Below are positions 34,400 through 43,081 of a stretch of 64,000 nucleotides of DNA, piece by piece. A model generated the notes under the pieces. The model ran no database searches, was not told the DNA's origin, and saw nothing but the letters and a program-made list of their open reading frames with translations. Source of the stretch: Blautia hominis (GTDB lineage Bacteria; Bacillota; Clostridia; Lachnospirales; Lachnospiraceae); NCBI GenBank assembly GCA_002270465.1, contig NQOF01000007.1, positions 124,001 through 188,000 on the forward strand, read 5' to 3'. Positions within the stretch are counted from its first letter, which is position 1. Each line of letters opens with the position of its first letter. Both the position numbers and the translations under genes were made by a program.

Positions 34400-35554
34400 A
34401 TGAAAAGACTGACTGCATTTTTCACGGCTTTCGTACTATTCCTTGTCACTGCGGCAGGCATTCATCTGACTGTCCGTGACAAGAAAATCCCGGACTCCCA
34501 TACATTTTCCACATGGGCCAATGAGACCAAAACACGATCCCGTGAAACCATAAAACAAAACCTGAACTCCCACAGCCTTCTGGTATTCGGCTCTTCCGAG
34601 TTCATGCACGGACAGGACACCCCCTACCATCCCTCATCCATGTTTGCTGACAGTGACTTTCAGCCCATGCTCATAGGCGCGGGCTATTACCAGTCCCTGA
34701 GCCATGCCATCGCCCTCAGCGCTTTAGGGGAGGGGCAGAAAAAAGCCGTTCTGTTCCTATCCCCACAGTGGTTCCGAAAAACGGGTGTCCTGCCCCAGGC
34801 CTTTGCATCCCGTTTCTCGGAAAATGACTACATGGGTATGCTGCAGAACGAGACCCTTTCAAAAGAGACAAAACAGTACATCATAGACCGCACCCACACC
34901 CTTCTGAAAGACGACCCCAAAACCCAGAACCGCCTGACCACCTACGAACGTGTATGGAACACCAAGACCGCAACAAGCGAGGACACTCTCATAGCCAACG
35001 CCTGGCAGAGCTTCCTGAACGAGAAAGAAAAAATAACGGTCCCCCTTCTCTTTGACCTAACCGCCAAAAAGCCAAGTCCACCCGCCGGCAATCTTTCCAT
35101 CAACTGGACCCAATGGCTTTCCAAAGCCGAAGAAGACGGTGCCCGCTATCAGGAGAACCAGTTCTACATAGATGACAAAAACTACAAAAAACTAAAACCG
35201 CGCCTTTCCAAAAAGAAAGACTGCAACAAAAAAGCCATCCACGGCTACGGTTCCTCCCCGGAGTACGATGACCTCCGCTGTTTCCTGAATGTCTGCCGTG
35301 ACATGGACATCAAGCCATTACTTGTAGTCCTGCCTGTAAACGGCTATTACTACGACTACACCGGCTTCCCCCAGACCGCCAGGGAAACCTACTATTCCAA
35401 CATCCAAAGCCTGGCCGAAACCTACAACGCCGAGCTTGCCGATTTTTCAGCCGACGAATACACCAAATACTTCTTTGAAGACCAAGTCCACATCGGACGG
35501 AAAGGATGGGTACTGATCAATGAAAGCCTTTACAACTTTTATAAAGAACCTTAA
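34400..35554 (+). CDS. dltD: DltD, D-alanyl-lipoteichoic acid biosynthesis protein
   Basis: 384 residues. An N-terminal membrane anchor (about 4-22) precedes an extracytoplasmic SGNH-like hydrolase domain: 'LLVFGSSEFMHGQDTPYHPS' (GSSE, residues 64-67) and the C-terminal 'FFEDQVHIGRKGW' with the Asp-x-x-His pair. It acts outside the membrane on D-alanyl transfer. The last 35 bases overlap the start of dltX. Confidence 0.94.
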   Translation: MKRLTAFFTAFVLFLVTAAGIHLTVRDKKIPDSHTFSTWANETKTRSRETIKQNLNSHSLLVFGSSEFMHGQDTPYHPSSMFADSDFQPMLIGAGYYQSLSHAIALSALGEGQKKAVLFLSPQWFRKTGVLPQAFASRFSENDYMGMLQNETLSKETKQYIIDRTHTLLKDDPKTQNRLTTYERVWNTKTATSEDTLIANAWQSFLNEKEKITVPLLFDLTAKKPSPPAGNLSINWTQWLSKAEEDGARYQENQFYIDDKNYKKLKPRLSKKKDCNKKAIHGYGSSPEYDDLRCFLNVCRDMDIKPLLVVLPVNGYYYDYTGFPQTARETYYSNIQSLAETYNAELADFSADEYTKYFFEDQVHIGRKGWVLINESLYNFYKEP

Positions 35555-35681
35555 AAAAAATCCCAAAACCCGCTTCCTCCTCCAAGTCCTCTCCTTCTAC
35601 GCCCTCCTCATGCTCCTCTACCTCTACTTCATGACCGCCAACCTCTCCACCGCTCCCCCCTTCCTCTACTCCCAATTCTGA
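35520..35681 (+). CDS. dltX: DltX-like small membrane protein
   Basis: 53 residues, too short for common gene-length cut-offs. ATG 35520 lies inside the dltD 3' end in another frame. A basic N-terminus with KKNPKTRF is followed by one membrane helix (about 19-38) and the end 'APPFLYSQF'. DltX proteins have the same plan: a short basic head, one helix and a C-terminal F-(I/L)-Y-x-x-F motif that enters the DltB-DltD complex. In Bacilli dltX lies in front of dltA; here it is last. A terminator stem begins at its stop codon. Codon use is extremely C-rich. Confidence 0.75.
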   Translation: MKAFTTFIKNLKKNPKTRFLLQVLSFYALLMLLYLYFMTANLSTAPPFLYSQF

Positions 35682-35704
35682 AGCCGCCCCGCGGCTTCTT
35701 TTTC
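35680..35704 (+). terminator. terminator of the dlt operon
   Basis: GAAGCCGC-CCC-GCGGCTTC, perfect eight-base arms, followed by TTTTTCT. The stem starts within the dltX stop codon. Confidence 0.85.
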
Positions 35705-35725
35705 TCCCTCTTCTTCCCAACACTC

Positions 35726-35780
35726 CAACGCACCGCCCCATCTTCTTCCTGACGCTACAACGCACCGCCCCATCTTCCCC
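35726..35780 (+). repeat. short direct repeat in a pyrimidine-rich spacer
   Basis: CAACGCACCGCCCCATCTTC occurs twice, about 30 bases apart, in a C/T-rich stretch after the dlt terminator. Nothing coding is seen. Confidence 0.7.
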
Positions 35781-35797
35781 GCCAACACCTGAATCCC

Positions 35798-36060
35798 ATT
35801 AAAAACACCGTGGCCGACAGTCTTCTCCCGGTACTGCGTTGCGCAGGGCTTTTAGGAAGTCTTAATGCGAAACGGCCAAAGATTGGCAGATAAAATTGGG
35901 TTCACAAAACCCAATTTTAAGCGGTGATGAGATGTAAAATCATCAGATTTTACATCGGTTCGCCGCGGTTCTGTCAATCTTTGGCCGTTTCGCATTTAGA
36001 CTTCCTTAAAGCCCGAAGCCGCAGTACCGGGAGAAGACTGCCGGTCACGGTGTTTTTAAT
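35798..36060. repeat. giant cruciform element: about 90-base arms plus two internal hairpins
   Basis: The left arm 35798-35889 is nearly the exact complement of 35971-36060; arms differ at a handful of single positions (two would be G-U pairs in RNA) and one short internal bulge. The centre folds further: TAAAATTGGGTT/AACCCAATTTTA (35891-35919), and GATGTAAAATC/GATTTTACATC (35931-35956) enclosed by GCGG/CCGC. The outer ends are AAAAACACCGTG/CACGGTGTTTTT. It lies between the convergent dlt operon and kdpE. It may act as a bidirectional terminator, be a MITE, or form a structured RNA. Confidence 0.9.
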
Positions 36061-36072
36061 GAACAATGAACA

Positions 36073-36774
36073 CTACTCCCTCTTTATCATCCGATACCCA
36101 ATCCCAATATGCGTCTGAATATACCTAGGCTCCGAAGGCTCCTCCTCAATCTTCTTCCTAAGCGTCGCCATAAACACCCGCAGGGAAGGCACGTCACTCT
36201 GCATCACATTTCCCCACACTTCATTCAGTATAAAATTATGTGTCAGCACCCTCCCCACATTCTTAGCCAAAAGACACAGCAGCTTATACTCGATAGGCGT
36301 CAAATGGATCTCCTCATCCCTGATAAATACACATCCCGAAGCATAATCAATCTTCAGATCCCCATTCTCAAAAACAGCGTTATCCTCCACACCCCCGCTG
36401 CTCTGATACATAGCCCTGCGGAGACTTGCCCGCAGCCTTGCCAGCAGTTCCTCCACGCTGAATGGCTTCGTCAGGTAATCATCTGCCCCCGCGTCCAGCG
36501 CATTTACCTTATCTGCATCCTCGCTTCTGGCACTCACCACAATAATAGGTACATTTGACCAGGATCTCACCTTTTTGATCAGATCCACACCATCCATATC
36601 CGGCAGCCCCAAATCCAAGATGATGACATCCGGCCTTTGAGACACAGCCTCCATCAAGGCCTGCGCCCCGTTTTTCGCCATGTGGTACCTGTATTCCTGC
36701 ATATCCAGTGTGGTTGCCATCAGGTTTCTGACTGCTTTATCATCCTCCACAATAAGTATCAATGGTTTATTCAT
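36073..36774 (-). CDS. kdpE: KdpE-like response regulator, OmpR family
   Basis: 233 residues. The receiver has 'LIVEDDKAVRNLM', phosphoacceptor Asp54 in 'IILDLGLPDMDG', and 'DDYLTKPFS'. The winged helix ends 'YIQTHIGIGYRM', as in KdpE. The ATG overlaps the kdpD 3' end by eight bases. It responds to the upstream KdpD-like kinase; no kdpFABC is in the window, so ktr genes upstream are plausible targets. Confidence 0.9.
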   Translation of the reverse strand: MNKPLILIVEDDKAVRNLMATTLDMQEYRYHMAKNGAQALMEAVSQRPDVIILDLGLPDMDGVDLIKKVRSWSNVPIIVVSARSEDADKVNALDAGADDYLTKPFSVEELLARLRASLRRAMYQSSGGVEDNAVFENGDLKIDYASGCVFIRDEEIHLTPIEYKLLCLLAKNVGRVLTHNFILNEVWGNVMQSDVPSLRVFMATLRKKIEEEPSEPRYIQTHIGIGYRMIKRE

Positions 36775-39346
36775 GTATCACAACCTCCTCTGCCGGCAAT
36801 GTGAAATAAAAAACACTTCCCCGGGGCTTGTTATCCCTTACCCCGATCTCTCCGCCGTGTGCATTTATAATAGATTTACAGAGGGCAAGTCCCAGGCCCA
36901 GTCCGCGCCTGCCGTCCCCCTTCTGGTTCTCCGCTGTATAAAACATCTGAAACAGCTTATCTTTCTCTTCATCCGCCACACCTTTTCCATTGTCTGCAAT
37001 TTCCGTCCACACAAATCCATCCTTTTGAAACACGTGGACCTTAATCTCCGATCCGGGTGGCGTATATTTAATGGCATTATCAATTATGTTAATAAACACC
37101 TGCACGATCAGTCTGGTATCCATCTTTGCCATTAGAAATTCATCATCCTGCTTCACAGTGATCCTGTGTTCTCCGCTTTTTCTGTCCAGATGGTGCATGG
37201 CCTCGTTGATCACATCATCCAAAAGTTCCGTCTGTCGTTTCAGATTCATGGCACCGTTCTCGATTCTGGTGACCGACAACAGATTCTCTACCAGATTGAT
37301 CAGCCAGATGGCATCATCATAAATATCCCCGTAGATCTTATACCTCTGCGCTTCCTCCATCTGGGCACCACCGTTGAGCAGCACACTGGCATTTCCGGAT
37401 ATACCGGTCAGCGGCGTGCGCAGGTCATGGGATATGGCACGAAGCAGATTTGCCCGCAGCCGTTCCTGCCTGGCATTCATCTCCACCTCTTTTTTCTCCT
37501 CATCCAGCCTCTGCTTTTCAAGTGCCAGAGCACATTCATTCAGCATGGCAAGGAGCAGGCTTCTCTCAAAGGCAGTGAGTTCCTCGGCCCCAATAACGAT
37601 CCCAGCCACTGCCAGCGCTTCTTTTCTGCCCCTGACAGCCAGATACAGGCATTTTGCCTCGGGCAGCGTATCTGTTGTGGCACCGGCATGTTTATTGTTC
37701 TGGTATACCCAGGAGACCACTTCCAGTTCTTTCTCATTGATATACGGCTCTGCGTCCCTCATCTCCCGGTTATCTGTCCGCGGTACCAGACTGCCCGTTT
37801 CATCGGGCATATAGAAAATGACCATACGGCCCAGCATTTTCTCCATCTGCACCATAGTCTCTGAGATGATCTGTGAAACATCCCTGGCCTTCTGCAGCTT
37901 CTGGCTGGTTTCCAGCAGAATTTCCGTACGGTAAGCCTTCTCCGCCGCCTGGTGTGCCTGTTCCTTCACCCTGGTGGTCAGGGTGGATATGAGGAATGCC
38001 ACAAGGAACATAATAATAAATGTAACGGGATATTCCGGTCCGTAAGCTTTCAGGGAATACCTGGGAAGAGTAAAGAAAAAATTAAAGGTAAACACACTGA
38101 TAAAAGAGCTTACCAGACTGTATGCCTTACTTTCTGTCCACATGGCAGTGAGTACCACTCCCAAAATATACAGCATGATGATATTGACCTCTGAAATCCC
38201 ATGACTGTACATCCAGCCTCCGATTCCCGTTGAGGCAACCAGCACTCCCACTGTTTTCAGGCTGTCTTTCAATGTAAATCCTGTGCTGCCGTGCCTGATC
38301 CTGAATCCCGCTGTACCCGTATTTTCCTCCATAGAGGGAATAATGTAAATATCAGGATTAGAGCCCAGGGCTGTGAGCCTGTCGGCAAAGCTGACTCTGG
38401 AAAATGAAAGACCTCCTATCCATTTTGTCCGGCCCAGTACGATTTTTGACACACCGGCCATTCTGGCATATTCCGCGATCTGCTGAACCACATCATCCCC
38501 ATACATGGTGATGACCCTGGCCCCCAGTTTTTCAGCCAGCTCCATATTTTCCCTCAAGATTTTCTTATCCGTATCCGGCAGATTTTTATCGTGGGATGTC
38601 TGTACATACAGGGCCGTAAAGGCACCGTGAAAGGCATCCGCCATACGTGCAGCCGTTCTGATCACCCTGCCGTTGGAGGGGGATGGTGATATCCCCGTAA
38701 GGATATGTTCTCCCGGATAAGAGGTTTCCCGTACCGCCTCCCCTTTCTCAGCGATCTTATTGATCCTGTCCGCCATTCTTCTAAGCGCCATCTCCCGCAG
38801 GGCAGTGAGAACGCCCGAGTCAGCCGCATGATTTCCGAGACGTTCCCGCACTTTTTCCGGCTCCGCATCCACAAATTCCACCTGATCGGCCTGGTCAAAC
38901 ACTTTATCCGGAACGCGCTCCCCTGCGGGCCTGCCGGTCAGAGAGGATATCACATCCGAAAGGCTTTCGATCTGCTGTACATTCAGGGTTGTATATACAT
39001 CTATCCCTGCCCGGAGCAGTTCTTCTATATCCTGATAACGCTTTCTGTGCCTGGAACCGGGCACATTTCCATGCGCCAGCCTGTCAATGACTAAAAGCTG
39101 CGGCTTTCTTCCGATCGCACTGTCTATATCAAACTCAGGGGACAGCTTTCCCTGGTAATTATGGAAAACAGGTGCAAGCCTCTCCATTTCCTCCCGCAGA
39201 TCCCATTCCAGGGGAATACAGCCAATCACCACATCGCAGCCCTCTTCTTTTCTTTTCCCTGCATCCCGCAGCATCTGCACCGTTTTTCCGGTACCTTCCG
39301 CATAGCTGAAAAATATTTTCAGTCTGCCGCCTCTATCCAAATCCAT
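36767..39346 (-). CDS. kdpD: KdpD-like sensor histidine kinase
   Basis: 859 residues. The N-terminal KdpD domain (about 8-210) has Walker-like 'SYAEGTGKTVQML', 'IDRLAHGNVPGSRHRKRYQD' and 'GIDVYTTLNVQQIESL'. A universal-stress-like domain (about 225-340) follows, then four clustered membrane helices (about 365-460, DUF4118), a GAF-like region, and the kinase core with 'LRAISHDLRTPLTGI' and G-boxes 'DNGKGVADEEKDKLF' and 'RRGLGLGLALCKSI'. It senses K+ or turgor; the stress-like domain binds c-di-AMP in several Firmicutes. Two changes from the usual 'DELAHTN' are noted. Confidence 0.95.
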   Translation of the reverse strand: MDLDRGGRLKIFFSYAEGTGKTVQMLRDAGKRKEEGCDVVIGCIPLEWDLREEMERLAPVFHNYQGKLSPEFDIDSAIGRKPQLLVIDRLAHGNVPGSRHRKRYQDIEELLRAGIDVYTTLNVQQIESLSDVISSLTGRPAGERVPDKVFDQADQVEFVDAEPEKVRERLGNHAADSGVLTALREMALRRMADRINKIAEKGEAVRETSYPGEHILTGISPSPSNGRVIRTAARMADAFHGAFTALYVQTSHDKNLPDTDKKILRENMELAEKLGARVITMYGDDVVQQIAEYARMAGVSKIVLGRTKWIGGLSFSRVSFADRLTALGSNPDIYIIPSMEENTGTAGFRIRHGSTGFTLKDSLKTVGVLVASTGIGGWMYSHGISEVNIIMLYILGVVLTAMWTESKAYSLVSSFISVFTFNFFFTLPRYSLKAYGPEYPVTFIIMFLVAFLISTLTTRVKEQAHQAAEKAYRTEILLETSQKLQKARDVSQIISETMVQMEKMLGRMVIFYMPDETGSLVPRTDNREMRDAEPYINEKELEVVSWVYQNNKHAGATTDTLPEAKCLYLAVRGRKEALAVAGIVIGAEELTAFERSLLLAMLNECALALEKQRLDEEKKEVEMNARQERLRANLLRAISHDLRTPLTGISGNASVLLNGGAQMEEAQRYKIYGDIYDDAIWLINLVENLLSVTRIENGAMNLKRQTELLDDVINEAMHHLDRKSGEHRITVKQDDEFLMAKMDTRLIVQVFINIIDNAIKYTPPGSEIKVHVFQKDGFVWTEIADNGKGVADEEKDKLFQMFYTAENQKGDGRRGLGLGLALCKSIINAHGGEIGVRDNKPRGSVFYFTLPAEEVVIHE

Positions 39347-39458
39347 TGATGCTCCCCTTTCTGTACTGCTTACCTCACTCCCAGCAAAATATGCGGTTAT
39401 CTGACGGGAGTTAATAGGTTTATTATAGCTTATTTTATAAAGTAATCAAATAAATCGT

Positions 39459-39496
39459 AAAAAAAGGCAAAGAGCGCCGGCTATCTCGCCTTTGCC
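39459..39496 (-). terminator. terminator overlapping the ktrA 3' end
   Basis: Minus strand GGCAAAG...CTTTGCC with inner GC pairs, followed by seven T. The stem begins inside the last codons of ktrA. Confidence 0.7.
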
Positions 39497-40131
39497 AGCG
39501 CTCTTACATCTTTATAATGTCCCATTATGATCAGGGTTTCACTCCCCCGGAAAACATATTCCGGGCGGGGCAGAGGGTAGATCTCCTCCTGTTCCTTGAC
39601 TGCCAGGATACTGATATGATATTTATTCCGCACTCCTTTTTCCACAATGGATTTTCCTACCCACGGTACCGGCACAGGGATTTCATAGATGGAATAATCA
39701 GGCGTAAGTTCAATATAATCAAAAATATTTTCCGTGCCGAATTTTACGGCCAGCCGTTCTGCCATCTCTCTTTCGGGATAGACTACCTTATCCGCCCCGT
39801 TTCTGAGAAGGAATTTTGCATGTACATCCCTGTTGGCCCTTGACAGGACAAAGGGTGCGCCATAGTCTTTGAGAAGCGCTGTGGTTTCCAGGGAGCTCTG
39901 AAAATTGTCTCCAATCGCCACTACGCACAGATCAAAATTCCCCACCCCCAGAGAGGCAATAAAATGCTCATTGGTGGTATCCCCGATCTGCGCATTTGTC
40001 ACCAGATCAAGCGCGTCATTGACACGCTCCTCATTTATGTCAACCGCAAGGACTTCATTTCCCTCTTCGATCAATTTAGCGGCCATATGTCGCCCAAAGC
40101 GGCCCAGTCCCACAACAAGAACCGATTTCAT
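39481..40131 (-). CDS. ktrA: potassium channel regulator KtrA/TrkA, RCK domains
   Basis: 216 residues. An RCK N-domain with 'VVGLGRFGRHMAAKLIEEG' (GxGxxG nucleotide loop) and acidic 'AVDINEERV' is followed by an RCK_C domain (about 135-216). AAAGGAGG precedes the ATG. It forms the cytosolic gating ring of the KtrB-like channel encoded just upstream. RCK_C domains of this type bind c-di-AMP in many Firmicutes. Confidence 0.93.
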   Translation of the reverse strand: MKSVLVVGLGRFGRHMAAKLIEEGNEVLAVDINEERVNDALDLVTNAQIGDTTNEHFIASLGVGNFDLCVVAIGDNFQSSLETTALLKDYGAPFVLSRANRDVHAKFLLRNGADKVVYPEREMAERLAVKFGTENIFDYIELTPDYSIYEIPVPVPWVGKSIVEKGVRNKYHISILAVKEQEEIYPLPRPEYVFRGSETLIIMGHYKDVRALAKAR

Positions 40132-40158
40132 ATTTTACTTTTCCTCCTTTAATAGGCC

Positions 40159-41505
40159 TTAGCCTACAGATACTTTTTCCATTGGCAGTTTTGACGGTAT
40201 ACACGCAATCCTGTTGCCGAAAGCAATGAGTATGGTAATACCTCCAACCCTTCCGATAAACATGAGCAGGATCAAAACGATATGTGACACAGTGCCAAGC
40301 TGAGCTGTGATTCCAAGGGACAGCCCCACCGTTCCGATCGCGGATGCTGCCTCAAACAGCGCATCCTGGATCATGACCCCATCTGCAGAGGATATCAGAA
40401 CCGTTCCCACAAGGATCAAAAGCCCGTACAGCATGGTCACACAGCTTGCGTGCCGCAGGGCATTTTCCTCCATTCTCCGGCGGAAGCACTCAATATCCTT
40501 CCGTTTCCTGAATTCCGACCAGATACTCAAGATCATAATGAACATGGTAGTTGTCTTGATTCCTCCTGCAGTGGAGCCTGGGGAACCACCGATAAACATC
40601 AGCCCCACCATAAGGATCTTGCTGCACCCGGTAAGGGTTGTCAGATCCACGGTGTTGAAGCCTGCTGTTCTGGGCGTTACAGCCTGGAAAAACGCACATA
40701 ACACCTGTTCGCCAAAACTCCGCCCCTCCATGGAGGGTTTCCCCAGTTCAAAGAAAAATATAAGGACAGCTCCGCCGAAAATCAGAATGGTCGTTGCCAT
40801 AAGCACCACCTTGGTATGGAGCTTATAATTTTTATAGTGCCATTTATGTTCCCTGATATCTGACCAGACAAGAAATCCCAGTCCTCCTACTATAATAAGA
40901 AGCATAATGGTAATACTCACCAGCGGGCTGCCCGAAGCAGTCATAAGGGACGAACCGGGTTCAAAATTCCCCATCAGATCTATTCCCGCATTACAGAACG
41001 CCGAGATAGAATGAAATACGGAAAAATATATGCCTTTTCCAACTCCAAGCCTGGGAACAAAATAAAAGCTCAGCAAAATGGCTCCGATCCCCTCGAATAA
41101 TACCGTTCCGCCGAACACAAACTTTGCCATACGCACGATCCCGCCCACCTGAGGTGCAGCCACGGATTCCTGCATCAGAAGCCTCTGCGACAAACCAATC
41201 TTTCTTTTTGTGATAGTAAGCGCGGAAATGGCAATTGTCATAAATCCAATGCCGCCTATCTGTATTAACAATAAGATAACACCCTGGCCGAATGAGGACC
41301 AGAATGTATAAGTGTCATGCAGGACCAGTCCTGTGACACATGTTGCTGATGTAGCAGTAAACCAGGCATCCATAAATGGAACCGCAGTCATCTGCCTGCT
41401 GGACACAGGCAGCATCAGCAGAAGCGTACCTGTGGTGATCACCGCCAAATATCCAAAAACTATAAGTTTCGTTGTGGTCCAGTGATGTTTCTTTATTCCT
41501 GACAT
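40159..41505 (-). CDS. ktrB: potassium uptake transmembrane protein, TrkH/KtrB family
   Basis: 448 residues. Four membrane-pore-membrane units are visible through selectivity-filter-like segments 'TSATCVTGLVLHDT', 'SISAFCNAGIDLMG', 'VTPRTAGFNTVD' and 'EAASAIGTVGLSLGI'. Length fits KtrB rather than longer TrkH. Co-transcribed with ktrA (27-base gap). A short deletion derivative of the 130-bp repeat and a palindrome lie upstream. Confidence 0.94.
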   Translation of the reverse strand: MSGIKKHHWTTTKLIVFGYLAVITTGTLLLMLPVSSRQMTAVPFMDAWFTATSATCVTGLVLHDTYTFWSSFGQGVILLLIQIGGIGFMTIAISALTITKRKIGLSQRLLMQESVAAPQVGGIVRMAKFVFGGTVLFEGIGAILLSFYFVPRLGVGKGIYFSVFHSISAFCNAGIDLMGNFEPGSSLMTASGSPLVSITIMLLIIVGGLGFLVWSDIREHKWHYKNYKLHTKVVLMATTILIFGGAVLIFFFELGKPSMEGRSFGEQVLCAFFQAVTPRTAGFNTVDLTTLTGCSKILMVGLMFIGGSPGSTAGGIKTTTMFIMILSIWSEFRKRKDIECFRRRMEENALRHASCVTMLYGLLILVGTVLISSADGVMIQDALFEAASAIGTVGLSLGITAQLGTVSHIVLILLMFIGRVGGITILIAFGNRIACIPSKLPMEKVSVG

Positions 41506-41551
41506 AAGAGTTTTCCACCCTTTTTATTCTCTTTATATGTTGTTCTGTAAC

Positions 41552-41597
41552 ATAACTGTTACATATCTTCACAGTTACAGGCCTGCTGAGTAGTTAT
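41552..41597. repeat. internally deleted derivative of the 130-bp repeat, copy F
   Basis: ATAACTGTTACATATCTTCACAGTTACAGGC is joined directly to CTGCTGAGTAGTTAT, the opposite end of the family. The middle of about 85 bases is missing. Ends are still inverted (ATAACT/AGTTAT). Confidence 0.7.
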
Positions 41598-41662
41598 CCT
41601 GTAACTACATATTCTAAATTCTTTTATATTAAAACGGCGTAAAGCTATATTAAGGACACATT

Positions 41663-41701
41663 AAGATAGCATAAAGATTTATATGCTCTTTATGCTATCT
41701 T
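41663..41701. terminator. perfect hairpin after the AI-2E gene
   Basis: AAGATAGCATAAAG/CTTTATGCTATCTT, 14-base perfect arms with an 11-base loop, 12 bases after the stop at 41713. No long T-run. Confidence 0.65.
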
Positions 41702-41712
41702 GTCCTGTTCTC

Positions 41713-42870
41713 TTATTCTTTATTCTCTATCTGTTCGTCGTCCCTGGTATTGCGGTAAAACCATTCCAGAAGGTCCTCCAGCGCTTCCTTGACGGACTGA
41801 AGAGGCTTGTCAAACATTCCGGATTTATAAAAATTGATCACAACAGCACCAATGGGGACTGCAAGTATCATGCCTATCACACTGCTGATACGGTATCCTG
41901 TATACATAAAAATCAAAGTAAGCAGCGGGTCCATGCCAATGGAATCCCCCACCATTTTGGGTTCTATGATCCGTCGCAGCAGTTGAGTGACCAAATACAG
42001 AATGATAAGCCCAACCGCAAACTTTGTATCTCCGGACAGCAGTTTAAATATGGCCCATGGAATAAGCGCCGTACCGGTACCGAAAAACGGCAGCATATCC
42101 AAAAAGGAAATGAGAAACGCCACCAGAACAGCAAAACTCACCTGTAGAAACAAAAGTCCCACGCAGAGTATAGCCCAAATGATCGCCATGATCTTAAACT
42201 GTGCCTTAAAATACCCGCCAAAAACTTTCTTGAAGCTGTCTGAGAGCACCTTCCATTTTTCCTGTATGATCTGCGGCGTGTTATTCCGCCCAAACTCCAG
42301 GATCCCATCCCTGTCCGCAATGAAAAAATATGCAGACAAAATGGTAAAGATAATAGATATCAGCACACTTGGAAGATGTTTTGCCAGGTCTCCCGCATAT
42401 CCCACCGTCCACTCACTGATATTACCCACCAGTTTTCCAATCCGTTCTCCCAGATCATCCTGTATATTATTGATAGAAGTCTGTACATTTTCCGGAAGCT
42501 GTTTCATAAATTTATTCAGGTTGTGTTCCACCTCACGAAAATCTTCCCGAAAACCGCCGTAAATATCTGGCGCCTGGTTAATCAGCTCGCTGGTTTCCTC
42601 CACTGCTTTTGCCCCAATAAAATACCCCGCCCCGATAATGGCGGCCAGAACTGCTATGATGATCAGCATTGAGGTATGCTTTCTGGCTATCTTCATCCGT
42701 CTCTCCACCATACGAACCAGAGGACTTGCTATCATAGCAATAACCCAGCCAATGACAAAAGGCATAAAAAATCTGAGGAATTTGATTCCCAGAACAATGA
42801 ACAATATAACGCCTAAAACGCTGAACAACGCCGCCAGAATACCTTTAACATACTTTTTCCACTTCTTCAT
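41713..42870 (-). CDS. AI-2E family transporter (TqsA/YdiK/PerM type)
   Basis: 385 residues from ATG 42870 (GGGAGA upstream; a longer frame reaches 42912). About seven to eight membrane segments. 'LPFFGTGTALIPWAIFKLLSG' and 'EPKMVGDSIGMDPLLTLI' are the conserved family motifs, with a long central hydrophilic helix region. The family name comes from autoinducer-2 export; other members are Na+/H+ antiporters, so the substrate is open. Confidence 0.9.
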   Translation of the reverse strand: MKKWKKYVKGILAALFSVLGVILFIVLGIKFLRFFMPFVIGWVIAMIASPLVRMVERRMKIARKHTSMLIIIAVLAAIIGAGYFIGAKAVEETSELINQAPDIYGGFREDFREVEHNLNKFMKQLPENVQTSINNIQDDLGERIGKLVGNISEWTVGYAGDLAKHLPSVLISIIFTILSAYFFIADRDGILEFGRNNTPQIIQEKWKVLSDSFKKVFGGYFKAQFKIMAIIWAILCVGLLFLQVSFAVLVAFLISFLDMLPFFGTGTALIPWAIFKLLSGDTKFAVGLIILYLVTQLLRRIIEPKMVGDSIGMDPLLTLIFMYTGYRISSVIGMILAVPIGAVVINFYKSGMFDKPLQSVKEALEDLLEWFYRNTRDDEQIENKE

Positions 42871-42923
42871 ATCTAAATATCTCCCATGCCTGCCTGTTTT
42901 GACTGCTGTCACTGCAATCTGAC

Positions 42924-42958
42924 AGTAGCCGGGGCAGATTTTGCCTGCACCGGCTACT
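42924..42958. terminator. hairpin between NUDIX and AI-2E genes
   Basis: AGTAGCCGG/CCGGCTACT nine-base arms with inner GCAG/CTGC pairing. No T-run on the minus strand. Confidence 0.5.
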
Positions 42959-43081
42959 TTAAGTATACTCTCATCCGCATGGGATACAATGCATATCCCG
43001 TTAATTTTTTATGAAAAATTTGCGAACTGTATCTGGTTGTTATTTTTCCTTCGGAAAGGTCAAAAGTGTTTGTTTGTACTG

